A program made the position numbers and the translations under genes. Under the pieces are notes generated by a model that searched no databases, was not told the origin of the DNA, and was given only the letters and a program-made list of their open reading frames with translations. Positions 9,314 through 17,997 of a stretch of 64,000 nucleotides of DNA are shown piece after piece. Where the stretch lies: NCBI GenBank assembly GCA_964474905.1, contig CAYYUP010000013.1, forward strand, positions 46,022 to 110,021, written 5' to 3'. Origin of the DNA: JADJRG01 sp964474905. GTDB lineage: Bacteria > Myxococcota_A > Polyangia > Nannocystales > Nannocystaceae. Each line of letters opens with the position of its first letter. Position 1 is the stretch's first letter.

Positions 9314-9441
9314 TGAGCCAGAAGCATACAGGAGGCCCACCGCACCTCCGCTCTGCAGATGTCGACCTCGCATGTGCAGGTCCCACTCCTGGACAGCTGA
9401 CGTCGAGGCAGGATCGATGAGGTTCGGGCCGGTGCAGAGCC

Positions 9442-10428
9442 CTAAGAAGCGGACTTTACCGGCAAAGCGAGAATCTCTGTCAACTGCACAAGGCGCAGGA
9501 GCAGTCGCTCGGAGATCGGAAAAGAGGACGTCGGCTGAGTCGACTGCATGGCTTTGAAGATCTCATTGGCATCGCCGAGCATCGTCCGTGCGGCGTCCGC
9601 TGAGCCGGCGGCGTAGCTGGCCGCTGCGACCGCGAGCAATGCCTCGGCGTGCGGGATCGAGTCACTGCCGTAGCTCTCAATCGCACCGTCGTAGACGTCC
9701 CCCGCTGCGATGATCGCCTCGTCTGCCATGCTCAGCGCCAGTAGCACGTCGACCTTGAGCAACAACGCCTCGTGCAGATCGCCGTATTCGATTCGGCGGC
9801 CGCTCTCTAGATTGCGCGTCGCCTCGCTCAGAACCTCGAGGGCCTGGGTCCGATTGTTGAGCGCGAGCTGACTGCGAGCGAGGGTCGTGAGCGCCCCGCC
9901 TTCGAGGGGCGAACCACTACCCGCAAGCAGCGCGATCGCCCGCAGGGACCATTTTCGGGCGTCCAGGAAGTAGTTTCCGCGGTAGGCGAGATCGCTGTAG
10001 AGAAGGGCGACGATCGCCCGACTCTCGACATCCGCGGTAGCGCCCAGACGTTCAATGTCGCGGTCTAAGATCGTCAGCTCCGCGGCCGCCCCCGCTGCGT
10101 CGCCCTCGGTGAGCGCGAGCTCGATAAGCAAACGACGGAGCGCATCACGCCCGCTGTCGGGAGCGCTCGGCGAAGCCCTGTCCATGCGGTCCTTGATCAA
10201 CTCACGCACCTCGGCGTGTTGACCCATCGCCGCCCGGTGACGCAGGAGTTCGAGATCCGGGACCTCCGTCGGGCTTGGGTTGTCGGCGACAACCCGCAAC
10301 TCTTTGGTCGCAGGCTCGCTCTGTACACGGCGCTGCCCCGCACAGGCCGCGAGCAACAAAACCCCAAGCGAAACGAGCCACGCCCCTCTAAAAAAGCTCC
10401 TGGGCGGCGCCGGCAGAACAACCATCAA
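9442..10428 (-). CDS. Lipoprotein with TPR-like helical repeats, function unknown
   Basis: A 328-residue protein with a signal peptide and clear lipobox (VLLLAACAG). The rest is almost entirely Ala/Leu-rich helices with the small-residue spacing of TPR/SEL1-like repeats (for example TLARSQLALNNRTQALEVLSEA). It starts inside the stop codon of the VIT/vWA gene (4-base overlap on the minus strand), so the two products are probably made together and may form an envelope complex. No catalytic motif is visible. Confidence 0.75.
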   Translation of the reverse strand: MMVVLPAPPRSFFRGAWLVSLGVLLLAACAGQRRVQSEPATKELRVVADNPSPTEVPDLELLRHRAAMGQHAEVRELIKDRMDRASPSAPDSGRDALRRLLIELALTEGDAAGAAAELTILDRDIERLGATADVESRAIVALLYSDLAYRGNYFLDARKWSLRAIALLAGSGSPLEGGALTTLARSQLALNNRTQALEVLSEATRNLESGRRIEYGDLHEALLLKVDVLLALSMADEAIIAAGDVYDGAIESYGSDSIPHAEALLAVAAASYAAGSADAARTMLGDANEIFKAMQSTQPTSSFPISERLLLRLVQLTEILALPVKSAS

Positions 10429-13400
10429 CGGCTCCAGAAGACCTTTGCGAGACGCAGCGTCGTGTGCTCACTAGTGATGTTGAAGGTTCGCGTGCCGGTC
10501 GTTGTCTTGAGGCGAAGCGTCGCGTTGACCGCGGGAGCCACCGCCTCTCCCGGGGCCGATGCCCTGCGACTGACCTCGATAAACACAGGTCGCCCGATGC
10601 TGCCCAGCGTCAGGACCTCTTCGCCCTCGCCCTCGCGCACCCGCACGACCTCGCGGTGCAGCGCCGAAAGGCGACGCCCACGGTGGTCGACCAGGGCGAT
10701 GTCGAGATCGCTGGGGCCGCTCCAGGTCAACGTCGCCCGCAGCTCTGGATAGGAGTGCAAGCGACGTAGTCGCAGGGGCGTGACCATCCGAGAGCTGACC
10801 TCGAGCGCCACCTTATCCAGGGCCTTGCGACCGTCACGAGCCCGGCTGCGACCGTCCAAGATCGCCGCATCCGCCTCCCGCCAGCGACCGAGCGCCCCCA
10901 GGCAGCGAGCGAGATCTGCGTGGTTCTGTGCCTTTTTGGGTTCGATGCTGACGATCGCCCGCAGGTGGGCACAGGCCCGGATGAGATCGCCCTTGCCGAG
11001 CAAACTCTCCGCCGTGTGCCGCTGAAGTTTGCGGCTAAAGGGACGAACCTCAACCGCGGAAGCGTAGGCACGCAGGGCCATCGGCTCCCCGTGGGCGGCG
11101 AGCAGATCGGCGACCGCCAGGATCGCCGGCGAGTGATCCGGATCGGCCTCGGCCCAGGCCTTGGCGTAGTCGAGCGCCGCCGGCACACCGTAATAAATCG
11201 CGGCCTGGACCAACCTCCGATGCGCCTTGCGGCTGCTCGGATCGGCGTCGCGTCGGCTGCGGAGCGCGTCGATCTTGCCCATGATCTTCGCGCTCGGAGC
11301 GACCTGCTCGCTGATCCGAATCCGCGGCGACCGGCGACCGTACGGCTGCCCCACGTACCCCGAGCCCCTGCCTAAATCGTACATATCCGGCTCGCCAACG
11401 GCGTCCGCCCTCGCAGGCTTAGCCACCGAGGAACTCGGCCGCTTGCCCTTCTTTTTGAGGCTCTTGGTCACCGCTGGCGCTTCGAGATCCTCGTCGTCGT
11501 CGAGATCGACGCCTCCGGGTTCTTGCGCGGTGCTCTCGCCCATCGGCTCCGGTGCCGGCGGCTCATCCAAGAAGGGATCGGCGATGTCCTCGACGGGCTT
11601 GCGTTCCCGATCCTCGCGGTCAAAGTCCGCGGCGTCCATCACCACACTGTCCTTCTTGTCATCGTTCGAATCGCGTGGCTCGCTCTTGCTGCTCTCAGCC
11701 ATGACGGGGGCGTTGCCCTCGGCCTCTTCGCTCGGCACCGCCGCGGCCCCAGACTTCACCGACGACGAACCCGAAGCGCCCGCCGCCTTGCCAAGGCCAC
11801 CCCGCCACTCATCGGTCTGCCCGTCGTTGCGGACCACATTAAACTCGCGGAACATCGCGTCGTTCTCGAGCACCAAGAGCGCTGTGTAGCGCGAGAGAAC
11901 CGTGTAGCGCTTGGATAGGTCGATGATCGTCTTGCTCGCAGAGTTTCCCTGCGAGGTGGTCAAGGCCTCGATTTCCTCGGCCGCCCAGGTCCGCGGAAGA
12001 TGCGAGTGACGACCGCTAGGGTCGACTCGATCGGCGGCGAGCTTGACCTTAAAGGTGTCGCTGACGACCTCGCCCCCCGGCCCCTTCGCGCGGATCGTCA
12101 GGTCGCCGTCGACCGGCCCACCCAGCTTGCCTACCAGCACCAGTGACTCGCCGGAGCGCAACGATCCAACCTTCGAGGGATGCACGTAGACCATGCCCTT
12201 GGGCAGCAGTACCTCGACCTCGCGGGCGACCGGCACCGCGACCCGAAGACGGAGTTCGCGGACCAAGTCGCGGAGATTGTCCTTGGCATCGGCCTGTACG
12301 AGATCGCCGCCATTTTCCTCGGCCAACGCGTCCAAGAGCAGGAGATCCGAACGCGAGCCCATCGCCACTACCTGGACTCGAATACCCGCAAGAACAGGCG
12401 CGAGATGGCTGAGGATCTCGTCGGGAGCGAGTTCGCCAGCGGTCGCGTTGCCATCACCCAAGTAGACGATCACCAGATCGCTGCGATCCGAGCCATCCAC
12501 ATTGCGCAGGGTCTCGGCGGCGCTGCGCATCATGCCGCCGAGATCGCTGGCACCGGCCAATGTCTGACCGGCCAGAAAGGTATCGAGGGTCGTGAGATCC
12601 GCCTCGGTCGGCGGATGAAAACCTCCCGGTGCGATGTCACAGGCGCTGTCACAGGCGAGCACAGTCAGCCGATCCTGCTCGCCGAGAGCGCTGCTCATCG
12701 CCCCGACCAGCGAGCGAGCGACGGTCCACAGCTCGGGAGTCGTTGAGTGCGAGCGGTCGACCACGAAGGCGTAGCGGGTCGGTCGTTTGTCTGTCTTTAG
12801 GTGCAGATCAGGCTCGACCGCGACCATAAAGTAGGCCTGGCCGTCGCGGTCCAGATGGGTCTCTGCATACAGGCGCTGCTCCGCCGGCGGCAGCGGAATA
12901 TCGACGCCCAGGTCGTGCACCGGACGGAAATTTTGCTGCTCGGTGCGGAGTTCGATGCGGTCACCGAGATCACGACGCACGAGCTCTGCCATCGGCGTAC
13001 GCATCGACTCGAGCGCGTCGGCGGGTAGCCCCTCGCGGTCAACATTGATCGCGAAGGCGAAGTTGCCGATCGAGGTGCCACTCGCCCCCGAACTCGCGCC
13101 ACTCAGCGGATAGCGGTAGCGAACCGAATCACCGACAGTCGGCAGCACCTGGGTGTAGCGCAGGCGGATCTTGCGGGCGCCACGTCCGGGGATCGGGAAG
13201 ATCTTGAGCTTGAAGATGTTGCCCTTCTCCCACTCGAGCAACGCCGGGTCGCGAGGCACGGTGGCCTCGACGATCTGTTTGAAGATCCGCCGGGCTCGGT
13301 GCTTCTCGAGCATCGCTGCGTCCTCCCAACGATTGCCGACCAACAGCGACAGGCCAGAGATCGTCGCGTCGGCAGGGATCGGAAAGCGGTAGGTGCCCTC

Positions 13401-14273
13401 GAGCACCATCGGCGCCTCGTTGTAAAATGTCTGCTCGATCTCCGTCAGGGCAATGCGACCCGAGATCGTGACATTGACCCGCTGATCGACCAGATCGAGC
13501 GAGTAACGCTCGATACGCTCGCCAGCCCGCCGAGCCGTCAAGCTGCCGACGCCAACCGGCACCGCGTCGGTCATTTGGGCGGCGAGATCAAAGCTGCGGG
13601 CCCAGGTCGTCTCGGCCAGCGGGCGCAGGCTGACCTCTGGCTTTGCCGGGCCGACTTGTTCGAGAGGTGTCTGCAGGGTCGCACCAGCGCCGAGATCGAC
13701 GACCTGAGAACCGCTTGCGACGGTCGCATCACCGTAGACAACCGCGTAGTCGTGCATGCCACCGCGGCTAAACGCACGGGCCTCACCCCGTGTAATCGTG
13801 AGGACATCGCGCTCGCTGGCGATCTTTAGAGGAGCCTGATCGGCGGCGACGATCGCCACGATCTCCCCCGCAACGAGCGTGATTTGCCGCGAGTCAGCCT
13901 CTGGCAACACGAACTCGGTCCGCTCGTTGATCCGGAGAATGCCGCCGCCGTGAAGCGTCAGCTCGGCGATCGTGCCCGCGGGCACTGTCAGCCGCGCTCC
14001 AGCGTGCAGCTTGGCGCCCTTGCCCAAGAAGGTCCCCTCGGGAAGATCCGCAGCTCGGATGCCCGAGGGCCCGGTGACCGCCCCCAAAACCGCGACCTCG
14101 GCCCTCTCCCCTGGAGCCTCGACAGCCCCCGCAGCGCCCGCAGCCGCCTCCCCGTCGAGAGTTGGCTTCGAGGGCTCATCCTGCGCCTCGCCGGCCGTCG
14201 GTTGGTTGCAAGCGCCGACAGCGAGAAGGAGGAGACCTAAAGTGAGGGGGAGTCGGGTGCGCTTCATGGTCAT
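10425..14273 (-). CDS. Large lipoprotein: FecR-like, VIT, von Willebrand A, TPR and DUF2135-like domains
   Basis: ATG 14273 is chosen because GGAG lies seven bases upstream and a lipobox signal follows (LLLLAVGACNQ); in-frame starts to 14294 are possible. The protein is about 1282 residues. From the N terminus: an Ala/Glu linker; a FecR-like beta domain (about 55-190, GTIAELTLHGGG); a VIT domain (about 265-380, EIEQTFYN, FPIPGRGARKIRLRYTQ); a vWA domain with MIDAS DRSHS near residue 505; a charged low-complexity linker (about 830-960); TPR-like helices; and a C-terminal beta domain with TWSGPSDLDIALVDHRG. VIT-vWA proteins bind metal and protein ligands at the cell surface. It is translationally coupled to the lipoprotein at 9442-10428. 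Confidence 0.88.
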   Translation of the reverse strand: MTMKRTRLPLTLGLLLLAVGACNQPTAGEAQDEPSKPTLDGEAAAGAAGAVEAPGERAEVAVLGAVTGPSGIRAADLPEGTFLGKGAKLHAGARLTVPAGTIAELTLHGGGILRINERTEFVLPEADSRQITLVAGEIVAIVAADQAPLKIASERDVLTITRGEARAFSRGGMHDYAVVYGDATVASGSQVVDLGAGATLQTPLEQVGPAKPEVSLRPLAETTWARSFDLAAQMTDAVPVGVGSLTARRAGERIERYSLDLVDQRVNVTISGRIALTEIEQTFYNEAPMVLEGTYRFPIPADATISGLSLLVGNRWEDAAMLEKHRARRIFKQIVEATVPRDPALLEWEKGNIFKLKIFPIPGRGARKIRLRYTQVLPTVGDSVRYRYPLSGASSGASGTSIGNFAFAINVDREGLPADALESMRTPMAELVRRDLGDRIELRTEQQNFRPVHDLGVDIPLPPAEQRLYAETHLDRDGQAYFMVAVEPDLHLKTDKRPTRYAFVVDRSHSTTPELWTVARSLVGAMSSALGEQDRLTVLACDSACDIAPGGFHPPTEADLTTLDTFLAGQTLAGASDLGGMMRSAAETLRNVDGSDRSDLVIVYLGDGNATAGELAPDEILSHLAPVLAGIRVQVVAMGSRSDLLLLDALAEENGGDLVQADAKDNLRDLVRELRLRVAVPVAREVEVLLPKGMVYVHPSKVGSLRSGESLVLVGKLGGPVDGDLTIRAKGPGGEVVSDTFKVKLAADRVDPSGRHSHLPRTWAAEEIEALTTSQGNSASKTIIDLSKRYTVLSRYTALLVLENDAMFREFNVVRNDGQTDEWRGGLGKAAGASGSSSVKSGAAAVPSEEAEGNAPVMAESSKSEPRDSNDDKKDSVVMDAADFDREDRERKPVEDIADPFLDEPPAPEPMGESTAQEPGGVDLDDDEDLEAPAVTKSLKKKGKRPSSSVAKPARADAVGEPDMYDLGRGSGYVGQPYGRRSPRIRISEQVAPSAKIMGKIDALRSRRDADPSSRKAHRRLVQAAIYYGVPAALDYAKAWAEADPDHSPAILAVADLLAAHGEPMALRAYASAVEVRPFSRKLQRHTAESLLGKGDLIRACAHLRAIVSIEPKKAQNHADLARCLGALGRWREADAAILDGRSRARDGRKALDKVALEVSSRMVTPLRLRRLHSYPELRATLTWSGPSDLDIALVDHRGRRLSALHREVVRVREGEGEEVLTLGSIGRPVFIEVSRRASAPGEAVAPAVNATLRLKTTTGTRTFNITSEHTTLRLAKVFWSR

Positions 14274-14440
14274 GGTCCTGCTCCAGCAACGCACGGAGGA
14301 TCCGGACGCTCTGCTGACGGGTCCTAAACGCCGAGCTGTCGTGGCCCCTTACACCCAAAACAGACCTCCCCGCCGGGTGCGAGGCCGCTCTCGGCAAAGA
14401 GTGACAAGCTTACGTGTTCTGCCTACCCTAGGGGGCCCCT
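14274..14440. promoter_or_regulatory. Divergent intergenic region
   Basis: This 167-base stretch separates the minus-strand VIT/vWA gene from the plus-strand gene at 14441, so promoters for both must lie here. I cannot place -35/-10 elements with confidence. A purine-rich AGGGGG about eight bases before ATG 14441 is a plausible ribosome binding site for the plus-strand gene. Confidence 0.4.
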
Positions 14441-15280
14441 ATGCCGACGGCCAAAGAGCTCTTTCTCGACCATGTCAACGGTCGGAGTTCAGACACCAGC
14501 GTCGCCGACCTTCGGCAGACGTTGACGCTGGCGAAGATGGACGCGCTCGGCGAAGCGCATGGCGTCGGCGCCACACAGCTGCGCGAGATCGTACCGCCGC
14601 TTTACGAGAAGATCGTCGTCGGCACCATCCAGATCGCTGCCCATGTCGGCGTCGGTGTCGGTCTCGCGCTCGAGGCTTTCGACGAGGCGAAGCGCGGGGT
14701 CTCGCTGTCGATGTTCTCCCGCGAGACCCGCAACCTGATGACTGAGACAGGTGTCGCGCTCCGCCGTCGGCACGCCAATCAGATCGCCAAAGTGATCGCT
14801 GAGATCGAGGCCCAACGCCTGGCTTGGCGCCATAACCACGAGTTCCTCTCGTGGCTCGCCTTTCGCCGCAACGACCCCCGCTACCCTGCAAAAAGCCGAC
14901 GCGAACGCCTGAGCGCGTTCAAGGTCCGCGAGCGTCTGCTAGAGAGCCGCGAGTCGGTCAGCGAACTCATCGGTGCGCCCCTCTCGGTCGCGCTCGAGGG
15001 TCATGATCGATTCATGCTCGCCAACCGATGGCGTCTGCCGCCCGACGATGACACCGCGATCGAGCGCTACGTCTGGCCGCTGCTCTCGCTGCAACCGGCC
15101 CATGTCGTGCGCCTCGAGGCCGCCCGCCACGAACTCGACATGCACGCGGATAGCGGCGCATCGCCCTTGGTGCTCGACGAGGTGCGGTCGCGCATGCTCG
15201 AGAGCCTCAAGCTCCAGCTCGCCGAGGCCCTGGACACCCTGCCCGCAACCGCTGGCGGCGGCATCGCAGGCCACGACTGA
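14441..15280 (+). CDS. Conserved-looking soluble protein of unknown function
   Basis: A 279-residue protein without signal peptide or TM helix. It is rich in Arg, Glu, Ala and Leu and mainly helical. Landmarks are a glycine/valine stretch at about 67-77 (VGVGVGLALEAF), a basic segment around 145-155 and an acidic cluster PPDDDTAIERYVWPLL near 205. I do not recognise a family. Start ATG 14441 has a purine-rich AGGGGG upstream. The next feature downstream is an 18-bp repeat array. Confidence 0.7.
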   Translation: MPTAKELFLDHVNGRSSDTSVADLRQTLTLAKMDALGEAHGVGATQLREIVPPLYEKIVVGTIQIAAHVGVGVGLALEAFDEAKRGVSLSMFSRETRNLMTETGVALRRRHANQIAKVIAEIEAQRLAWRHNHEFLSWLAFRRNDPRYPAKSRRERLSAFKVRERLLESRESVSELIGAPLSVALEGHDRFMLANRWRLPPDDDTAIERYVWPLLSLQPAHVVRLEAARHELDMHADSGASPLVLDEVRSRMLESLKLQLAEALDTLPATAGGGIAGHD

Positions 15281-15308
15281 TCTCGCGACGTTCGACTGAA
15301 CTCATCGC

Positions 15309-15412
15309 CGCCCTGATCAGTCTCGACGCCCTGATCAGTCTCGACGCCCTGATCAATCTCGGAGCGCCCTGATCAATCTCGACGCCCTGATCAGTCTCGA
15401 CGCCCTGATCAC
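15309..15412. repeat. 18-bp direct-repeat array with TGATCA core
   Basis: Five full copies of CGCCCTGATCAGTCTCGA and a partial sixth run from 15309; copies 3 and 4 carry AATCTC instead of AGTCTC, and two extra bases separate copies 3 and 4. Each unit carries the palindrome TGATCA. The array lies between the 3' ends of two convergent genes (stops at 15280 and 15505) and is not in a credible coding frame. Its role is unknown: a protein-binding array, part of a termination region, or a repeat that expands and contracts. Confidence 0.85.
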
Positions 15413-15504
15413 AGGAAGCGTCCCGAGCACTCCTTCCAACTTCGCCGAGCCACTCGCAAACACGCGACGAAGTGGAAGGAAGAACTAAAAATTGAAGAAC
15501 AAGC

Positions 15505-16185
15505 TCAGCGTCGGGGCCGAGTTTTTGTCGATGACTCTTCGCGGCGAACGGCTTTGGTCGCCAGGTGATCGGCCTCTTCGTTGCCCGCCTGCCCGGCGTG
15601 ACCGCGGACTTTGAGGAGCTCGAGGTTGGAGAAACGTGCGATCTGTTCCTTAACCTTATTAATAAGCGCCAGGTTGGTCTTGGCTTTCCAGCCACCTATG
15701 AGCACGCCTAAACACCAGCCAGAGTCGGTGTAGAGGTGCACATGGGCGCCGTTTTCGGCCTCGCTGAGGCTCTCGAGGGCGCGCAGGATGCCGGTGAGTT
15801 CGGCGACATTGTTGGTGCCTTCGCCGATGAACTCGCTGATCTCGACGATCTCGCCGGGACGGGCCAAATGCACGCCAATGCCCGCAGGACCGGGGTTTCC
15901 GGAGCAAGCGCCATCGGTGTGGATGACGATCGTCGACTCGGTCGCGGCTACCTTGGGCTCCTCGCGGAGCGCAGTTGAGGTCAGGGTTGCACGACCGCCG
16001 AATTCTGCGTCATCGACGATCTTACCGTCGATATCGACCAAATTCTCGGGACTGGTTCGATAGGACTTGCTCGCGCCCAGGCGATAGCGCAACTCCGCCC
16101 GCCCGCGGTGAACGATCGGCTTACCGCTCGCTAGCACCCGAACAAACACTGTTTGATCACGAAATTGGTATTCTTTCCACGGCAT
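15505..16185 (-). CDS. rnhA: Ribonuclease HI with N-terminal extension
   Basis: ATG 16185 gives 226 residues; an in-frame extension to 16452 looks non-coding. The RNase HI core starts near residue 80. The four carboxylates are visible: Asp in IHTDGACSGNPG, Glu in NNVAELTGIL, Asp in LYTDSGWCLGVL and Asp in GNEEADHLA. His of RGHAGQAGNE is the fifth active-site residue. It degrades the RNA strand of RNA-DNA hybrids. The first 65 residues (MPWKEYQFRDQTVFVRVL and following) form a separate small domain rather than the usual hybrid-binding HBD, which I do not recognise. The C terminus is basic (RREESSTKTRPRR). A second RNase H elsewhere in the genome cannot be excluded. Confidence 0.9.
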   Translation of the reverse strand: MPWKEYQFRDQTVFVRVLASGKPIVHRGRAELRYRLGASKSYRTSPENLVDIDGKIVDDAEFGGRATLTSTALREEPKVAATESTIVIHTDGACSGNPGPAGIGVHLARPGEIVEISEFIGEGTNNVAELTGILRALESLSEAENGAHVHLYTDSGWCLGVLIGGWKAKTNLALINKVKEQIARFSNLELLKVRGHAGQAGNEEADHLATKAVRREESSTKTRPRR

Positions 16186-16300
16186 AGGGAGATCGCTTGA
16201 GGGAGAACCGGCGAAGGGGCCGCCAAAGAGGCCCAGAGCCCCGCAAGGGATGGCACTTTGTGGTTGCCACCGCAAGAGGGGCCACCGTATAAGCCCGCCT

Positions 16301-17335
16301 ATGAAGAAGACGTTCACCACCGCCCTCGCGGCGACAGCGCTATTTGGCATCACCGCTTGCTCGGGCGGCGGCAGTGCTTCGGGCACCAAGCTGATCCCCG
16401 AGAAGGCCACGATGCTCATCGGCATCGACGTAGGTGGTCTGACCAAGTCCAAGCTCTACGCCGACAACAAGGCGCTGATGGAGTCCGCGCCTGAGGCCAA
16501 GGAAGCGATGGGGGCCGCCAAGGCCTGCAACATCGACATCGAGAAGATGGGCACCATCCTCATCGGTACCGACGCCGCCAAGGACAAGCCCAACGTCACC
16601 GCCGTCATCACCGGCGAGGGCATCGGCGTCGAGGCCAACCTCAAGTGCATCGCCGAGAAGGTCAAAGAGAAGAGCGGCAAGGCGCCCTTCACCGTCGAGG
16701 GCAAAGAGCTCAAGATGGAGAGCGACGACGGCATCGGCTACATCGTCGACGCGAAGACCGTGGTCATCACCACCAAGGATTGGGCAGCCGCCACCAAAGA
16801 GCTGATCGACGGCAAGGGCAAGTCCGCCGCCGACGGTCCCCACAAGGATCTCTTTGGTCGTGCTGACCAGGGCAAGCACATCTGGTTCTCCGGTCTGATC
16901 CCGGCCGAGGCCGCAGGCGATCTCAAGGGTTCGCCGGCCGAGGGCATCAAGGACATCTCGGGCTCGCTCGACTTCTCCGACGGTGTCTCCTTCACGGTCT
17001 CCGCTGGCACTGAGAGCAGCGAGACCGCCGAGGCCCTCAAGAAGCAGGCTGAAGAGCAGTTCGGCATGGTCAAGGGCATGGCTGGCATGTTCGGCGTGCC
17101 TCAGCCCGTCGTCGACAGCGTCAAGTTCGGCACCTCCGGCAACGCGATCTCCGTGTCGGCCAAGGCCTCCGCAGACGAGATCAAGAAGATCCAAGAGGGC
17201 GCTGCTAAGATGATGGGTGGCGGCATGGGTGGCGGCATGGGCGGTCCCCCGCCGGGCATGGAAGCTCCCCCCGCAGAGGCTGCTCCCGCAGCAGAGGCTG
17301 CTCCCGCCGCAGAGGCCGCTCCCGCAGCGGAGTAA
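16301..17335 (+). CDS. Abundant-looking lipoprotein with Gly/Met and Ala-Pro-Glu tail
   Basis: Start ATG 16301 (MKKTFTTALAATALFGITACSGG) has a textbook signal and lipobox, giving 344 residues; an in-frame ATG at 16250 would spoil the signal. The body is Lys/Glu/Ala-rich alpha-beta sequence with two Cys, and starts with a motif like MLIGIDVGGLTKSKLY. The tail is low complexity: GGGMGGGMGGPPPGM and then four AAPAAE repeats. Codon use is strongly biased to a few preferred codons (aag, gag, ggc, atc), which suggests high expression. A strong terminator follows at 17375. Function unknown. Confidence 0.78.
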   Translation: MKKTFTTALAATALFGITACSGGGSASGTKLIPEKATMLIGIDVGGLTKSKLYADNKALMESAPEAKEAMGAAKACNIDIEKMGTILIGTDAAKDKPNVTAVITGEGIGVEANLKCIAEKVKEKSGKAPFTVEGKELKMESDDGIGYIVDAKTVVITTKDWAAATKELIDGKGKSAADGPHKDLFGRADQGKHIWFSGLIPAEAAGDLKGSPAEGIKDISGSLDFSDGVSFTVSAGTESSETAEALKKQAEEQFGMVKGMAGMFGVPQPVVDSVKFGTSGNAISVSAKASADEIKKIQEGAAKMMGGGMGGGMGGPPPGMEAPPAEAAPAAEAAPAAEAAPAAE

Positions 17336-17349
17336 CCCGCTCTAGGCTT

Positions 17350-17368
17350 GCATCTCGACAAGAGATGC
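17350..17368 (+). other. Short perfect hairpin downstream of lipoprotein gene
   Basis: A seven-base stem (GCATCTC / GAGATGC) encloses a five-base loop just after the stop at 17335. There is no T-run directly after it. It may protect the mRNA 3' end or assist the terminator that follows seven bases later. Confidence 0.5.
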
Positions 17369-17374
17369 CGTAGC

Positions 17375-17408
17375 AATGGCGCCCCGGCTCTGTCGGGTCG
17401 CCATTTTT
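17375..17408 (+). terminator. Rho-independent terminator
   Basis: Outer stem AATGGCG / CGCCATT with an inner CCCG / CGGG pairing, followed directly by a run of T (17404-17408). It lies 40 bases after the lipoprotein stop at 17335 and isolates that gene from the small gene at 17503. Confidence 0.85.
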
Positions 17409-17502
17409 CGTTCGTCCTGCTCACAGGACCCTCGCGACCCGAACGAGTCCAACCCTAGCCTTGTAGCTGCTCATGTCATGGCGGCGATCATCGAGGAGAC
17501 AT

Positions 17503-17856
17503 ATGCGCACCACCCCCCTTCAACAGGTCAAAAAACTCTACGGTTCAAAAGAGAAGCTCGCCGCGACAGTCGCCGAGTTCTTCTCCCCAGCCGAGGGCGA
17601 GTCTGCCGAAGACTTTCTCAGCCGCCTCAACCGGATCGCCAACGCCAAGCTTCTCCGCCTGGCCAAGGTCGGCGCGGCGATCAAGGAACTCGGCGGCCGC
17701 GATGCGGTGATCACCGCGATCACCGAACTCGCAGGTCTCACCAAAGACAAAGACTTCGCGAGCAAGCTCTTGAGCTACGCGGATCCCCGCCTGCTCGACA
17801 TGCACCGCAGCCTCAGCCGCAAGTCCAAGGCTCAGAAGGCCAAGGCCGCCTCCTGA
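17503..17856 (+). CDS. Small basic helical protein, unknown function
   Basis: ATG 17503 follows GAGGAG at good spacing (17493-17498), which decides the start over the upstream in-frame ATG at 17473. The product has 117 residues, is rich in Lys, Ala and Leu, and ends in a basic tail (SRKSKAQKAKAAS). It starts MRTTPLQQVKKLYGSKEKL and contains a putative helical hairpin (NAKLLRLAKVGAAIKELGG). There is no signal or TM segment. The composition would suit a nucleic-acid or ribosome-associated protein, but no known family is recognised. It sits between two terminators as its own transcription unit. Confidence 0.75.
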   Translation: MRTTPLQQVKKLYGSKEKLAATVAEFFSPAEGESAEDFLSRLNRIANAKLLRLAKVGAAIKELGGRDAVITAITELAGLTKDKDFASKLLSYADPRLLDMHRSLSRKSKAQKAKAAS

Positions 17857-17898
17857 GCTGAGGCAACGACGCCCCGCATTTCCGGCGGCGCTCTATCG

Positions 17899-17932
17899 AG
17901 GTCGTGCCTTCACTGGCACGGCCTCTTTTTTT
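17899..17932 (+). terminator. Rho-independent terminator
   Basis: A ten-base stem (AGGTCGTGCC / GGCACGGCCT, one T-G wobble) with a six-base loop is followed by CTTTTTTT. It lies 43 bases after the stop at 17856. Confidence 0.92.
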
Positions 17933-17997
17933 GATCACTACAGGCACGACTTTCTCTCGACCGCAGGGAACTCCTGCGCCACCCTCATCGCGCGACA

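Noticed and set aside
11227..11889. Long plus-strand open frame inside the VIT/vWA gene
   Set aside because: It is the complement of a well-supported coding sequence in high-GC DNA, where long antisense frames are common, and has no start signal.
15309..15412. CRISPR array
   Set aside because: Units are 18 bp and directly adjacent, without unique spacers, and no cas gene is near.
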